Positions 1 through 9,943 of a DNA stretch of 34,512 bases are shown in pieces; positions within the stretch are counted from its first letter, which is position 1; each line of letters opens with the position of its first letter. The notes below the pieces were generated by a model, which worked only from the letters and a program-made list of their open reading frames with translations, was not told the DNA's origin and did no database searches. Source of the stretch: Sphingomonadaceae bacterium 3R27E2-A (GTDB lineage: Bacteria > Pseudomonadota > Alphaproteobacteria > Sphingomonadales > Sphingomonadaceae); the NCBI GenBank assembly GCA_005503165.1, contig SCNT01000046.1:1-34512 (forward strand), written 5' to 3'. Position numbers and translations under genes: made by a program.

Positions 1-112
1 TGCAGCTACGCCCTTCGGGCTCCGCTGCACAGGCCATTGCTTACACTGCGCTCATGCGCAACAAAGCTGCTGGGCTCTAATCCCCGCTGGTGGAAACCAG
101 GGGGTCACGTCA
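1..112 (+). mobile_element. Right end of an IS3-like insertion sequence (partial)
   Basis: The segment ends in the inverse complement of TGACGTGACCCCCTG, the terminal sequence found at 34402-34416. Reading both ends inwards, the match continues imperfectly for about 39 bases and both reach GATTAGAG. The ends therefore belong to one IS type, and the window begins about 112 bases before the right end of a copy that lies mostly outside. IS3 elements usually begin TG and end CA, which fits a boundary at 112. The family is inferred from the OrfA start in the right-hand copy. Confidence 0.8.
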
Positions 113-659
113 CTTCAACGAAGCGCCTCATGCCTGGATTGATCCGCTCGAGCCTCAGATTACCAAAGGCTTTGTCCATTTCCTGACTATCGGTCCGCAA
201 GATCGTAAGCGCGCGCGCTGCCTGTCTTTTGTGAAAGCGGCACTTGCCTGCTCGCGGAGAACCGTAAAAACAGGAGAAGCATGGCATCCCCTGTCCTTTT
301 GCGCGGAAGCCGAGGAAAACCGGATCGACATACTCGTGGAACTGACGGACGGGAAATCCCGGTTCGGTGCGGTGATCGAAGCCAAGTTCGGCCACCGTCT
401 CACGCCAGGCCAGCTGGAAAAGGCAGAAAGCCATGTCCTCGATCAAGCTGGCAGGGGGTGGGATGCGTCTCGTTCAGCCTTCCTCGTCATCGCGCCGCTT
501 GTCGGCCACATTGATACGAAACTGCTCAAATCGCGCCCTTACTGGCGGCCGGTAAGCTGGTGGGCATTTCTGGTCGCGCTTGAGCAGGAAATTGATGGAT
601 TGCAGGATTGTGCCGATTTCCGTCGTTTCCGGCGATCAGTCTGGCACAAGGCATACTAG
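90..659 (+). CDS. PD-(D/E)XK nuclease-like protein, 5' end replaced by IS
   Basis: The frame gives up to 189 residues from a GTG at 90, which lies inside the IS end. The native sequence seems to resume around His8-Phe9 with HFNEAPHAWIDPLEP. The motif RIDILVE, then about ten residues, then AVIEAKFGH places Asp80, Glu97 and Lys99 as D-x16-E-x-K, the PD-(D/E)XK nuclease signature, followed by a helix with a QLEKAESH pattern. No other recognised domain is visible. The next gene starts 15 bases after the stop, so the two are probably one operon. The original start codon is gone and only a few N-terminal residues seem lost; a GTG donated by the IS could restore translation. The substrate is unknown: it could be a defence nuclease or a nuclease-fold protein without activity. 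Confidence 0.7.
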   Translation: METRGSRHFNEAPHAWIDPLEPQITKGFVHFLTIGPQDRKRARCLSFVKAALACSRRTVKTGEAWHPLSFCAEAEENRIDILVELTDGKSRFGAVIEAKFGHRLTPGQLEKAESHVLDQAGRGWDASRSAFLVIAPLVGHIDTKLLKSRPYWRPVSWWAFLVALEQEIDGLQDCADFRRFRRSVWHKAY

Positions 660-674
660 AAGGCGGCCAATTAT

Positions 675-1241
675 ATGGTTCAGATTTCACAGGGGTTGCT
701 TGCCTATTTCAGCGATAAAAAGACGCAAGCAGCAGTCGACCTTCTGCTGGCCAAGAAGCGCCCCCAAATGCCCGACGATGTTGGCTGGGACGAAGTCCCT
801 GATTTCTTTCGTGCGGTGCGCGCCGCGCGACAAATACAGGCGGATCAGGCAATTCTGCTTCACGAGATATGGAATGCTGTCTGGAAGCCCCTACCCGCCC
901 CGTGGAAGGCGAAAGCTCCGCATGAGCAGGGCGACGACGGAGCACTGGACCCGAACGTAATATGGTCGAACGGCTACCTGCTTCGTTCATTTGATCGCGA
1001 CAAGCTGACCAGCGAACTAGTCATATATGTCGATGGTGAGGCAGGCGTGCAAATCGGGTTCAACCTGTTTCAGAACAACAAATCCAAACTACCAAAGGAG
1101 CTTGGTCAATGGGAAGAAGATGATGGAACCTTCTGGAGCCCGTCCGCACTGGTCAACATACGAAGGAATCTGAATCTCGATCCCTTGCAATCATATGCCG
1201 CGGAGGCACTCAAAATCATCCGACGCAATGAAAAGCTGTAG
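675..1241 (+). CDS. Conserved-looking hypothetical protein paired with the nuclease-like gene
   Basis: This is a 188-residue soluble protein with no signal peptide or membrane segment. ATG at 675 is preceded by AAGGCGG eight bases upstream, a good ribosome binding site. I do not recognise a family. The middle is rich in Trp and charged residues (WNAVWKPLPAPWKAK), and a later stretch, SELVIYVDGEAGVQIGFNLF, looks like beta strands; the C terminus is helical. It lies 15 bases behind the PD-(D/E)XK gene on the same strand, so the two products may work together. The composition looks genuinely coding throughout. Confidence 0.65.
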   Translation: MVQISQGLLAYFSDKKTQAAVDLLLAKKRPQMPDDVGWDEVPDFFRAVRAARQIQADQAILLHEIWNAVWKPLPAPWKAKAPHEQGDDGALDPNVIWSNGYLLRSFDRDKLTSELVIYVDGEAGVQIGFNLFQNNKSKLPKELGQWEEDDGTFWSPSALVNIRRNLNLDPLQSYAAEALKIIRRNEKL

Positions 1242-1619
1242 AGCAGTATTCCTGCGTGGCGTACATTCGGGCATATCATTTAGATCCCGAACTAGGACCA
1301 AGACCAAGGCGCTTCGAATTAATCTTGTGGCCTACAGCAGCCTCTAGCTCGGCCGGCTTCTGCAATCCAGGATCCGGGACAAGCTCGCAATGGCTTTCGA
1401 CTGCTTCGACGTGCGCTTGGGCGGGAAAGGATCCCCTTTCTGTCGAGGACGTCTAGCGCTCCATCAGCCACCCGAAAAGTTACTCGTCTTAGAGGCCGGG
1501 ATCAGCAAAGTAACGGAGGCATGGTTCAATCAGTGTTGAATGCTGGAATTTGCCCGTTTACCACATCGATAGATTGATGACAGATGTAGCGGCAAGATCG
1601 TTGGGGGGAATGACGAGAA
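1242..1619. other. Non-coding stretch before the PT restriction cassette
   Basis: I find no convincing gene here. Short open frames exist, but their composition is poor and they lack ribosome binding sites. The segment should contain the promoter of the rightward cassette that begins at 1620. A weak TTGAAT at about 1534 lies 17 bases before TACCAC, but it is too poor to call a promoter. Confidence 0.45.
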
Positions 1620-1724
1620 ATGCAGGATGCCGACGTGCCTGAGGCGCAATCCAAAGCAAGCGAAGACCTCGAGAACCGGGTGATCTGAACCGCCCCGGGA
1701 CTGCCGGAGGCCATTTGGTTTAAG

Positions 1725-2953
<1,229 letters not shown>

Positions 2954-3081
2954 CGTAGGCCCTTCCTCTCAGGAGTTAGGGCCTCCGGCAATCCCGGGGC
3001 GGTTCAGTTCAACGGGAAAGACTATGCCGTAGCGCTGTTCGACCAAGAGGCCGATGGCACCCGAATCGAGGAGATTGTTCG

Positions 3082-3555
3082 ATGACCGCCAGAGCGCCAA
3101 ACATCAACCGCTCCAAGATCTACGAGGAGTATGTCCAGAAGCTGGCAGCCATGCCGCTTCCGGGTTCCGAACGGAGGCTCTTCCCGACTATTCGTGAGTT
3201 GCTCTGCTTCGCAGCACTTCTCGGTTTTTCGGAAAAGCGTCGTCTCCCGCTCGATCGCTCACAGGGTGTGGAGGACGTCTCCTATCAACAGTTCGAGCGT
3301 GGTGACGCAGAGAATCTCATCTACCTTATCGCGCTGGCCGAGACCGAAGATCCCGACATCCTTCGCGAGGGGGAGGAGGGGCGCTGCGCCGAGATTTTCG
3401 AAGAGTATGCCAACGGGGGCCTTGCCATCATCAAAGATCACCTGCTGCGTGAAGGCGGGGAATATCCCGACAGGGCCTTGATGAGCATGCTTCGGGAAAG
3501 AGGCTATCTCGTGCCCGCGCAGGCGGAGCCGGATCTAGCAGCAATATCATTTTGA
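3082..3555 (+). CDS. DNA phosphorothioation-associated protein 4-like (candidate SspG)
   Basis: This 157-residue soluble, acidic, mostly helical protein resembles the 'dnd system-associated protein 4' family from memory. Recognisable parts are the IRELLCFAALLGFSEKRRLP segment, SYQQFERGDAENLIYLIAL in the middle, and a C-terminal IFEEYANGGLAIIKDHL. That family sits beside PT-dependent restriction genes and its biochemical role is not settled. The ATG overlaps the stop of the IS-split ORF, and its own stop lies eight bases before the PLD-helicase start, so the genes were one translationally coupled operon. The IS now separates it from its original promoter, so expression may be low or IS-driven. 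The match to SspG of SspFGH is inferred from gene order, not shown. Confidence 0.7.
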   Translation: MTARAPNINRSKIYEEYVQKLAAMPLPGSERRLFPTIRELLCFAALLGFSEKRRLPLDRSQGVEDVSYQQFERGDAENLIYLIALAETEDPDILREGEEGRCAEIFEEYANGGLAIIKDHLLREGGEYPDRALMSMLRERGYLVPAQAEPDLAAISF

Positions 3556-3563
3556 GGCGCTCG

Positions 3564-5723
3564 ATGGCGCTACGAGACATCCAGGCCAAGGGGGTCTACA
3601 AATCCGACCGGGACAACATCCTGGAGGATTTTTATTTTCCCGCGCTGTCAGCAGCGGTTCGGTACGACCGGGCCGTGGGCTTCTTCTCGAGCTCGACGAT
3701 TACCTACGCCGCCCAGGCGCTCAGCACCTTCACCGCGAACGGTGGTAGAATGCGCCTCATTGTCGGGGCGTTCACTGATGCTCGCGACATCGCCGCCATA
3801 AAGCGGGGCGAAGACAAGAAGCGGATCTCGCAGGAGATCGGCGAGCAGTTCCTCGCCGCGCTCGAGGAAGCGCAAGGGGAGGTATTCGAACAGCGTTTTC
3901 AGACCCTGGCGTGGCTTGTGGCCGAGGGAAGGCTGGTCATACGCGTGGCGCTCCGGCCGCACGGAATGTATCACGACAAGGTCGGGATTATTACCGACGA
4001 GGCGGGCGATGCATTCGTCTTCGCGGGGTCAGCGAACGAAAGCGCTCAGGCTCTGCTCCCGACCCACAATTACGAATCCATCGACGTTTTCCCCACCTGG
4101 AAGCTCGAACTCGAACCCTACTTCTCCGAACATCAGGCAGCATTCGAGCGCCTCTGGGAGAACAAGAGTCGCGGCACGGCTGTCATCGACGTCCCGACGG
4201 CGCTGGAAGACCGCCTTCTCGAAGTCGCCGAGCGAATGGAGGCCCCACCTGACCCCGCACGGGAACTGGCCATTCTGAAGCGGCTCAAAAGTCAGGACGA
4301 CGAATTCGATGTAACTCCCCAAGAGAGGGGGCCGAGGCTCCCCGAGACGATCGGCGGCAACGAGTTCGAGATACGCGCCCACCAAAGGGCCGCACTCAAT
4401 GCCTGGCGCGAAAAAGGCGCGTTCGTGGGCGTCTTTGATCTAGCCACTGGCGCGGGCAAGACCATTACCGCCTGCTACGCGGTCGTACAGCTGGCGAAAA
4501 GCATTCCCGGTCTGACCGTCGTAATCGCCGTGCCGTACCAGAACCTCGCCGACCAATGGTGCGAGATACTGGAAATCTTCGGCATCGAGCCGATCCGCTG
4601 CTACATCTCGAAGACGGAATGGGAAGACGATCTTCGCCAGACCATCCACGATGTTGAAATGGCGGCGATCAACTTTGCGGCCATTGTTGTCGTGAACCGG
4701 ACGATGAAGTCTCCAGAATTCCAGAGCGCAATCTCAAGAATACCGGAAAACCGGTTCCTATGGATCGGCGACGAGTGTCACCACCATTCGTCCGAAAGCT
4801 ATGCAAGTTCCCTGCCGCAGAACGCGAAGTATCGGATCGGCCTTTCGGCCACTCCTCACCACTATCTCGATGAGGAGCGCAACCGGCGCCTCACGGAATA
4901 CTATGGTGACATTGTCTTCAGCTACACCTTGCGGCAGGCGATCGAGGACGAGGTTCTCACCCCGTATGAATATCATCCGCACATCGTGGAGCTCACACTC
5001 GATGAAGCGAACGAATTCGCCGGTCTCTCCAATGAAATCGCCAGACATTTCGCACGCGAGAAGTCTGCTGGATCCAAGCCGAGCCAAGGCCTCACGGCAC
5101 TCTTGATGCGGAGAGCCCGCGTCATAGCGTCGGCGGCGAACAAGCTACCGGCTCTCGAAAGCGTGCTGGCGGGCAAGCGGCCGCAGAACCATACGCTGTT
5201 CTATTGCGGGGACGGAACAGTCGAGACCGATCCCGCGGACGAAGAGGACGAAATTCTCGAGGGGCGACAGATTGAAGTCGTGAGTCAGCAACTTGATCGG
5301 CTCGGCTGGCGAATCTCGCGTTTCACATCGAGAGAGTCGCGTCGGGAGCGAGACTCGATCCTCACCAATTTCAAATTTGGCTTGATCGATGCAATGGTCG
5401 CTATCAAGTGCCTCGACGAGGGTATCGACGTACCGGCCTGCAGCACCGCTTACATCCTCGCCAGTTCTCGGGACCCTCGGCAGTTCATCCAGCGGCGCGG
5501 GCGCATCCTGCGCAAGTCACCCGGAAAGGACAGCGCTACCATTCATGATTTCATCGTCGTCCTGCCAGAGGGCTTCGAAGATGCGGCGGGACATGCGCGT
5601 AAGCTGGTAAAATCCGAACTCAAGCGCGTCGCGGAATTTTCAAAACTCTCGCGGAACAGCGCAGAAGCCTACCAGACGCTTCGACCGATCCTTACGGCAT
5701 ACGATCTCGAACACCTGATCTGA
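3564..5723 (+). CDS. PT-system restriction enzyme: PLD nuclease plus SF2 helicase (candidate SspH)
   Basis: The protein has 719 residues from ATG 3564, with GAGG seven bases upstream; a TTG at 3552 is the weaker alternative. The N-terminal domain has a phospholipase-D-type motif: His137, Lys139 and Asp144 in YHDKVGIITD, followed by FAGSANES. A superfamily 2 helicase follows, with Walker A ATGAGKT near 293-300, a DECH box at 403-406, SATP at 428-431 and motif VI QRRGR from 643. This architecture matches the family annotated as DNA phosphorothioation system restriction enzyme. It should translocate on and cut DNA lacking the PT mark, while PT-marked self DNA is spared. The gene converges with sspD, with 48 bp between. 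No sspE gene is present, so this pair is the only restriction arm seen. Confidence 0.82.
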   Translation: MALRDIQAKGVYKSDRDNILEDFYFPALSAAVRYDRAVGFFSSSTITYAAQALSTFTANGGRMRLIVGAFTDARDIAAIKRGEDKKRISQEIGEQFLAALEEAQGEVFEQRFQTLAWLVAEGRLVIRVALRPHGMYHDKVGIITDEAGDAFVFAGSANESAQALLPTHNYESIDVFPTWKLELEPYFSEHQAAFERLWENKSRGTAVIDVPTALEDRLLEVAERMEAPPDPARELAILKRLKSQDDEFDVTPQERGPRLPETIGGNEFEIRAHQRAALNAWREKGAFVGVFDLATGAGKTITACYAVVQLAKSIPGLTVVIAVPYQNLADQWCEILEIFGIEPIRCYISKTEWEDDLRQTIHDVEMAAINFAAIVVVNRTMKSPEFQSAISRIPENRFLWIGDECHHHSSESYASSLPQNAKYRIGLSATPHHYLDEERNRRLTEYYGDIVFSYTLRQAIEDEVLTPYEYHPHIVELTLDEANEFAGLSNEIARHFAREKSAGSKPSQGLTALLMRRARVIASAANKLPALESVLAGKRPQNHTLFYCGDGTVETDPADEEDEILEGRQIEVVSQQLDRLGWRISRFTSRESRRERDSILTNFKFGLIDAMVAIKCLDEGIDVPACSTAYILASSRDPRQFIQRRGRILRKSPGKDSATIHDFIVVLPEGFEDAAGHARKLVKSELKRVAEFSKLSRNSAEAYQTLRPILTAYDLEHLI

Positions 5724-5771
5724 CAATCTGCCGCCGCTCCACGGAAAGCGAAGCTTGGTTATCCGGTTTTT

Positions 5772-6605
5772 CTATTTATGGCAGGCTAAACAGACCTTCG
5801 CCTGTCCGTAGAGCTCATCGAGATCGATTTCGCTGTCATCGGATCGTAGCGGATTTCGGACTCGCTTGGCCTTCGCCCTTTCCAAACGCTTGCGATGCTC
5901 TTCCCGGATTTGTTCCACGCGTTCCGGCCGGGCGAGCTCCTCCAGCGATTCCCCTTGGCTCCAAGTGAAGGGCGAACCGTGTTCGATCGCATTCTTTTCA
6001 TAGGATTTCGCCTCCTCGAAGCTCTCGGGGTGACGCTCCATCAGACGGACCCATTCGATCTTTTGCTGGAAGAAGCAAAAGGTACAGCCCGAACGTGACC
6101 GCCACTCATAGTAGCTAGGAAGTCCGAGACCGCTGGCCTCGAGGATGTCGATTACGCCCGCCTTGTCGATACCTTCCTCTCTAAAGGGAAGCGACACGGA
6201 GAGGTTGGGGTGAGTAGAGGAATAGCCCTCGCGGTAGTTCTCGTCGGACCTGATCGCGACGTAGCTCACGACCTCGTCGCCCCCATCGAGGGCGGGCCAG
6301 AGCCATTGTTCGAAAGGACGGATCTTCAACTGCCTCGTGCACCACCGGGTCCGCGGGCTTGGCAGGAACGACTTGTACTGGCGAAGCCAGAAATCAAAAT
6401 CCCGATCGGGATTGAGCCGCTCGATAGGTTTCCCGAGAAATCCTTCCAGGCGACCAAGATACTCGTACACTTCAGGAAGTTCCTTGCCCGTATCGGTGAA
6501 GAAGTACTCCAATTCGATGTCAGGCCTAGACTGGGCCATGTGCACGGCCAATGCTGCGCTATCGCGGCCCCCAGAAAGGCCGAGGACATGTCGTTGCCTG
6601 CTCAT
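5772..6605 (-). CDS. sspD: SspD: PAPS-reductase-like ATP pyrophosphatase of DNA phosphorothioation
   Basis: This 277-residue protein opens with the PP-loop SGGRDSAAL (residues 11-16), which binds ATP and activates the DNA backbone for sulfur insertion. Cysteines at 89 (RTRWCT), 174 and 177 (CTFC) and 272 and 275 (CLAC) are well placed to hold an iron-sulfur cluster and relay sulfur, as in DndC and SspD. It is the last gene of the sspBCD operon. Its ATG overlaps the sspC stop as ATGA, which suggests coupled translation. The neighbouring DUF4007 protein and giant ATPase favour SspD over a Dnd-type DndC or an ordinary CysH. Confidence 0.87.
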   Translation of the reverse strand: MSRQRHVLGLSGGRDSAALAVHMAQSRPDIELEYFFTDTGKELPEVYEYLGRLEGFLGKPIERLNPDRDFDFWLRQYKSFLPSPRTRWCTRQLKIRPFEQWLWPALDGGDEVVSYVAIRSDENYREGYSSTHPNLSVSLPFREEGIDKAGVIDILEASGLGLPSYYEWRSRSGCTFCFFQQKIEWVRLMERHPESFEEAKSYEKNAIEHGSPFTWSQGESLEELARPERVEQIREEHRKRLERAKAKRVRNPLRSDDSEIDLDELYGQAKVCLACHK

Positions 6606-9600
6606 GATGCTCCTCCCGCAGCTATAGACAGTAAACGCGTCTCCCGCTCGGCAACCGCATCCTCGTGCGCCAGGAGCGAAGCCAGTTCAGCAGCAGCAGC
6701 TATAGCCACATCCCGGGAAACACCCGGAGAGATTGTTTTGCGAAGATTATTGGCGATCGCCCGGGCTTGATCGAGCTCTCCTGCATCGAGTTCGACCTCT
6801 GGTTTTATAACGCCAGCCCCTTTCGGGTCGGACATGAAAATGGCAAGCGCAAAACGCGATTGCTCGCGACCAGCGACGTGGGCTAGTCCTTCCGCCCGAA
6901 GAAAATCACGGGCCAGGGCAGCCAATTCGATCCGCGCGGCGTCCACATCTCGGTCGACCCAATCCCGCGGCGGCTTATTCGCCGCCAGACTAGCGAGCCC
7001 TTCGAGAACGTCCATACTGCCATCGAAAGAGGATAGCCGGGTGGCGAACGCATCCAGCCGGAAGTTGCCTGTGATCCCTGTGACCCTCTCCGCCCTTGCC
7101 CGCAGGTTCGCGAGACCCTCCTTGCCGTGGACGCGCAGTTCCCTCAGTAGCTCCTTCTCCAATGAGGCAAGCATTTCAGGATAGGCCGCTGATATCTCGT
7201 TGAGCCCTTCCTTCAATACTCGAGCAACCTGCTCTGGCTTTCCTGCCGAACTCACCAGCGACGGAATGTCATCGAGCATGAATTTGTTCGGATCGTGTGC
7301 CGCCATGGCAAGATCGCGGACCTTGCGGGCGGAGGGGGAAAGGTGCGCAGTCCGCCTTACCCAGCCCGGCGTCTCCATAACGAGGGAAACGAGTTTCCTG
7401 CCGACCAACAGCGGTTCGGCCGCCACGATCTCGTCGCCCGTCAACTCTTCGAGGACGCCTGCCACTTCCTTCAGAATGGCAGCGTCGCGATCGGATATCT
7501 CGCTGTACCGCAAACGAATGCTCGAAGCATCCTGCAGCAGCCTGTCAACGAACAGATCGCTTATGTCCGAACAGAAACTTTCATCGAGGTAGAGTGCGAG
7601 AGTGTCACGCCGCGTGAGCAGATAGGCGAGCCCAAGAATGGGCAAGAGGCCATCCTTGGTGCCGAAGGGTCGGGCCTGCCAACTGTCGAACAGCTTCTCC
7701 AATCCGATACCGTCTGTTCCCGCCTGCTCCGCAAGCCGGTCGGCCTCTTCCCAAAGGGCGTGAAGATTAGCGGGATCGTTCTTCGGTTCGCGCAAGGACA
7801 GCGAGCCGCTTCCGTCTGCGGCATGAAGCCCCGTGGTTTCGAGAAGCGAGACATATAGTCCCTTCTCCGGCGGATATTTCTGGATCCCGAGGCCGGGCTC
7901 GTCCGCTGCCGAAATCATCGCGTTCATTAGAGCTCGTGTGGCCGCGACCGCGTTCGAAGATGGCTTTGAACGGTTGACGAGTTCGTTGCGGATGCGCGGC
8001 GCCTTCGGATACAGCTCGGCTGCCAAGCGAGATGCGATGACGGAGAGATCCTTGACCTCTCCAGCAATGCCAATCTCGTCCGAAGCCAGCGCCGGGATCC
8101 GCCAGGAAATGGTCGAGAAGCCATGACGAATCCGGTCCTCGAGTTCTCCGGCAACCCGTACCAGTCTACTCGCAACCTCTCTGCGTGCGACCGCATCGCC
8201 TTTCAGCTCGGGTCGAGACGCTTGGACCCGCTCGAGGGCGATTAGCTCTCGGCTCAGTTCGCGAAGCATGTAGCTGTCACTTGATAGGCCAATTGCGATG
8301 GGCCGGTCGCCAACTTCCTTCTCCAGCCCGTCGAGCATCCGCCGTACCTGAGCCGGACTTTCGCCGTCTTCGTTTACAAGGAGCAGGAACAATCCAGACG
8401 AGCCTCGCCCTTCCTGGAAACCCGATATCCGCTTCTGCGCATCGGCCAGCGTCGCGATATCCACCTCGAACCAGCGCATCGCTCCGGTCTCGTGGTATTC
8501 GCGCTTGGCCAGAATGGGGGCTAGGACGCCGTTTCCGCAAAGCTTCGAAAAATCGCAGCCAACAACCTCGCCGAGCGCTTCTTCTAGAGCCTCCTCGATG
8601 TCGAAGTCCGACCCGGCATAGAGGGTGAAGCCGCCTAGGTGCCTGCGGAAGATCACGACCGATCTCCTCTTCAGTTCCTCTAGCGCAGCAGCGATTTCCT
8701 CTTCCTTCAGACCCGGAAGGGCGGCGGCAAGGATCTCGGTGGATGCAACCAGACCCGAGCGTTCTCGGAACAGATCGAGGAGCGCGATTGCACGCAAAAC
8801 GGAGAGTTCCGCTTCACTCGCGCCGGCGACTTCCGAACGTTCGACGGCGTCGAGTGCGAGAGACCACCGATGCGAATCCGGAGACGCCATGATCGAGGGT
8901 TCGAGATTAGCTCTGAGATAGCCCCATAACCAGTCGCAGTCATATGCAACCGCACCCTTCGCCGATGTCGAACTGAGGAAATCCTGAAATCCGTAAGGTT
9001 CAGCGGAGCCGAGGAAGCCGAAGAGACTTCGTTGGTTCTGTCCGAACCGGCGCCTTGACAGCGGTCCAAGAAGGCACGCGACCACTGGCCCGAGCGGCCA
9101 GCATGACGCGAGACGGCGCTCCGCCGCGCCAGCACCGCCACGCGCCCCTCCAATTGCTTTCGCGACGTCCGATATGCCCGCTATTGCTTTTGGCGACGCA
9201 TCACATTCTATCGCACGGGAAAGCAATTCGATCTGCTCTTCGCCAGTCGGATTGAGCGGCACATCTACATACCGACCCTGTATCTTGAGCCAGTCCTCGC
9301 GGGTCTCGCGTGCAAGCCGATAGGCGTAATCATCGAAAGCCTGATGCAGCACACCGACCACCACCAGGCGGCCATCCGAGCGCGACGCCGCTTCCGCCAA
9401 TTCCTGGAAGAAGAATGCGTCACCGCCATCGGAGGCAGCATGCTCGAGTAGTTTGCCCATCTCGTCGATGACAAGCAGGGTGCCGATGCCGCGCTTGGCT
9501 TCTGCTACAAGGCGCTCGATCGGTCCGCACCCCTTCTTGATGCCCGCCTCATCGAGCGCGGTAGTCAGAACCGAAGACGTATCTGAGCGCGAACCGACGA

Positions 9601-9943
9601 TCGAGACAGTGGTCCATCCTTGCGGCTCCCATCCCATCTTCTCGACGATTTGCTCACGGAGCTCTTCGGGGAGCACTTCAAGCGCTTCGTCGCGAGAAGG
9701 CCCAGCCGGCCCCAGCAGAGCAGCAAGCACCACCGCCAGACTCGACTTCCCGCATCCATAGGGACCCGTCCAGGTGAAAGCCCCATGGCCGAGCGCAGAG
9801 ACATGCTCGACGGTGGTTTCGAGCGCCTGCGCTGCGGTAGCCGTGCAGATGAAGCCTGCGGCAGCGCCAGCATCATCACCCAGTCGGATGGAGCGTTGGA
9901 ATCGGCGGCGAACCCGAGTGACATCCGAGAGGGTCTTGCTCAT
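6602..9943 (-). CDS. sspC: SspC: large P-loop ATPase of the Ssp phosphorothioation system
   Basis: The protein has 1113 residues. A P-loop GPYGCGKS lies at 60-67 and a Walker B LLVIDE at 156-161 followed by MGKLLEHA, giving a STAND/AAA-like ATPase at the N terminus. The remaining 900 residues are helical with no recognised catalytic motif. In SspABCD, the ATPase SspC works with the nickase SspB to prepare the DNA strand for sulfur incorporation. It overlaps sspB upstream and sspD downstream by four bases each (ATGA), a tight three-gene operon. The size and position fit SspC well, although sequence similarity could not be measured here. Confidence 0.82.
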   Translation of the reverse strand: MSKTLSDVTRVRRRFQRSIRLGDDAGAAAGFICTATAAQALETTVEHVSALGHGAFTWTGPYGCGKSSLAVVLAALLGPAGPSRDEALEVLPEELREQIVEKMGWEPQGWTTVSIVGSRSDTSSVLTTALDEAGIKKGCGPIERLVAEAKRGIGTLLVIDEMGKLLEHAASDGGDAFFFQELAEAASRSDGRLVVVGVLHQAFDDYAYRLARETREDWLKIQGRYVDVPLNPTGEEQIELLSRAIECDASPKAIAGISDVAKAIGGARGGAGAAERRLASCWPLGPVVACLLGPLSRRRFGQNQRSLFGFLGSAEPYGFQDFLSSTSAKGAVAYDCDWLWGYLRANLEPSIMASPDSHRWSLALDAVERSEVAGASEAELSVLRAIALLDLFRERSGLVASTEILAAALPGLKEEEIAAALEELKRRSVVIFRRHLGGFTLYAGSDFDIEEALEEALGEVVGCDFSKLCGNGVLAPILAKREYHETGAMRWFEVDIATLADAQKRISGFQEGRGSSGLFLLLVNEDGESPAQVRRMLDGLEKEVGDRPIAIGLSSDSYMLRELSRELIALERVQASRPELKGDAVARREVASRLVRVAGELEDRIRHGFSTISWRIPALASDEIGIAGEVKDLSVIASRLAAELYPKAPRIRNELVNRSKPSSNAVAATRALMNAMISAADEPGLGIQKYPPEKGLYVSLLETTGLHAADGSGSLSLREPKNDPANLHALWEEADRLAEQAGTDGIGLEKLFDSWQARPFGTKDGLLPILGLAYLLTRRDTLALYLDESFCSDISDLFVDRLLQDASSIRLRYSEISDRDAAILKEVAGVLEELTGDEIVAAEPLLVGRKLVSLVMETPGWVRRTAHLSPSARKVRDLAMAAHDPNKFMLDDIPSLVSSAGKPEQVARVLKEGLNEISAAYPEMLASLEKELLRELRVHGKEGLANLRARAERVTGITGNFRLDAFATRLSSFDGSMDVLEGLASLAANKPPRDWVDRDVDAARIELAALARDFLRAEGLAHVAGREQSRFALAIFMSDPKGAGVIKPEVELDAGELDQARAIANNLRKTISPGVSRDVAIAAAAELASLLAHEDAVAERETRLLSIAAGGAS

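Noticed and set aside
1256..1456. 66-residue frame from GTG 1256
   Set aside because: No ribosome binding site, odd composition and no family resemblance.
5724..5771. Bidirectional terminator between the PLD-helicase gene and sspD
   Set aside because: There is a T-rich stretch, but I could not find a convincing stem.
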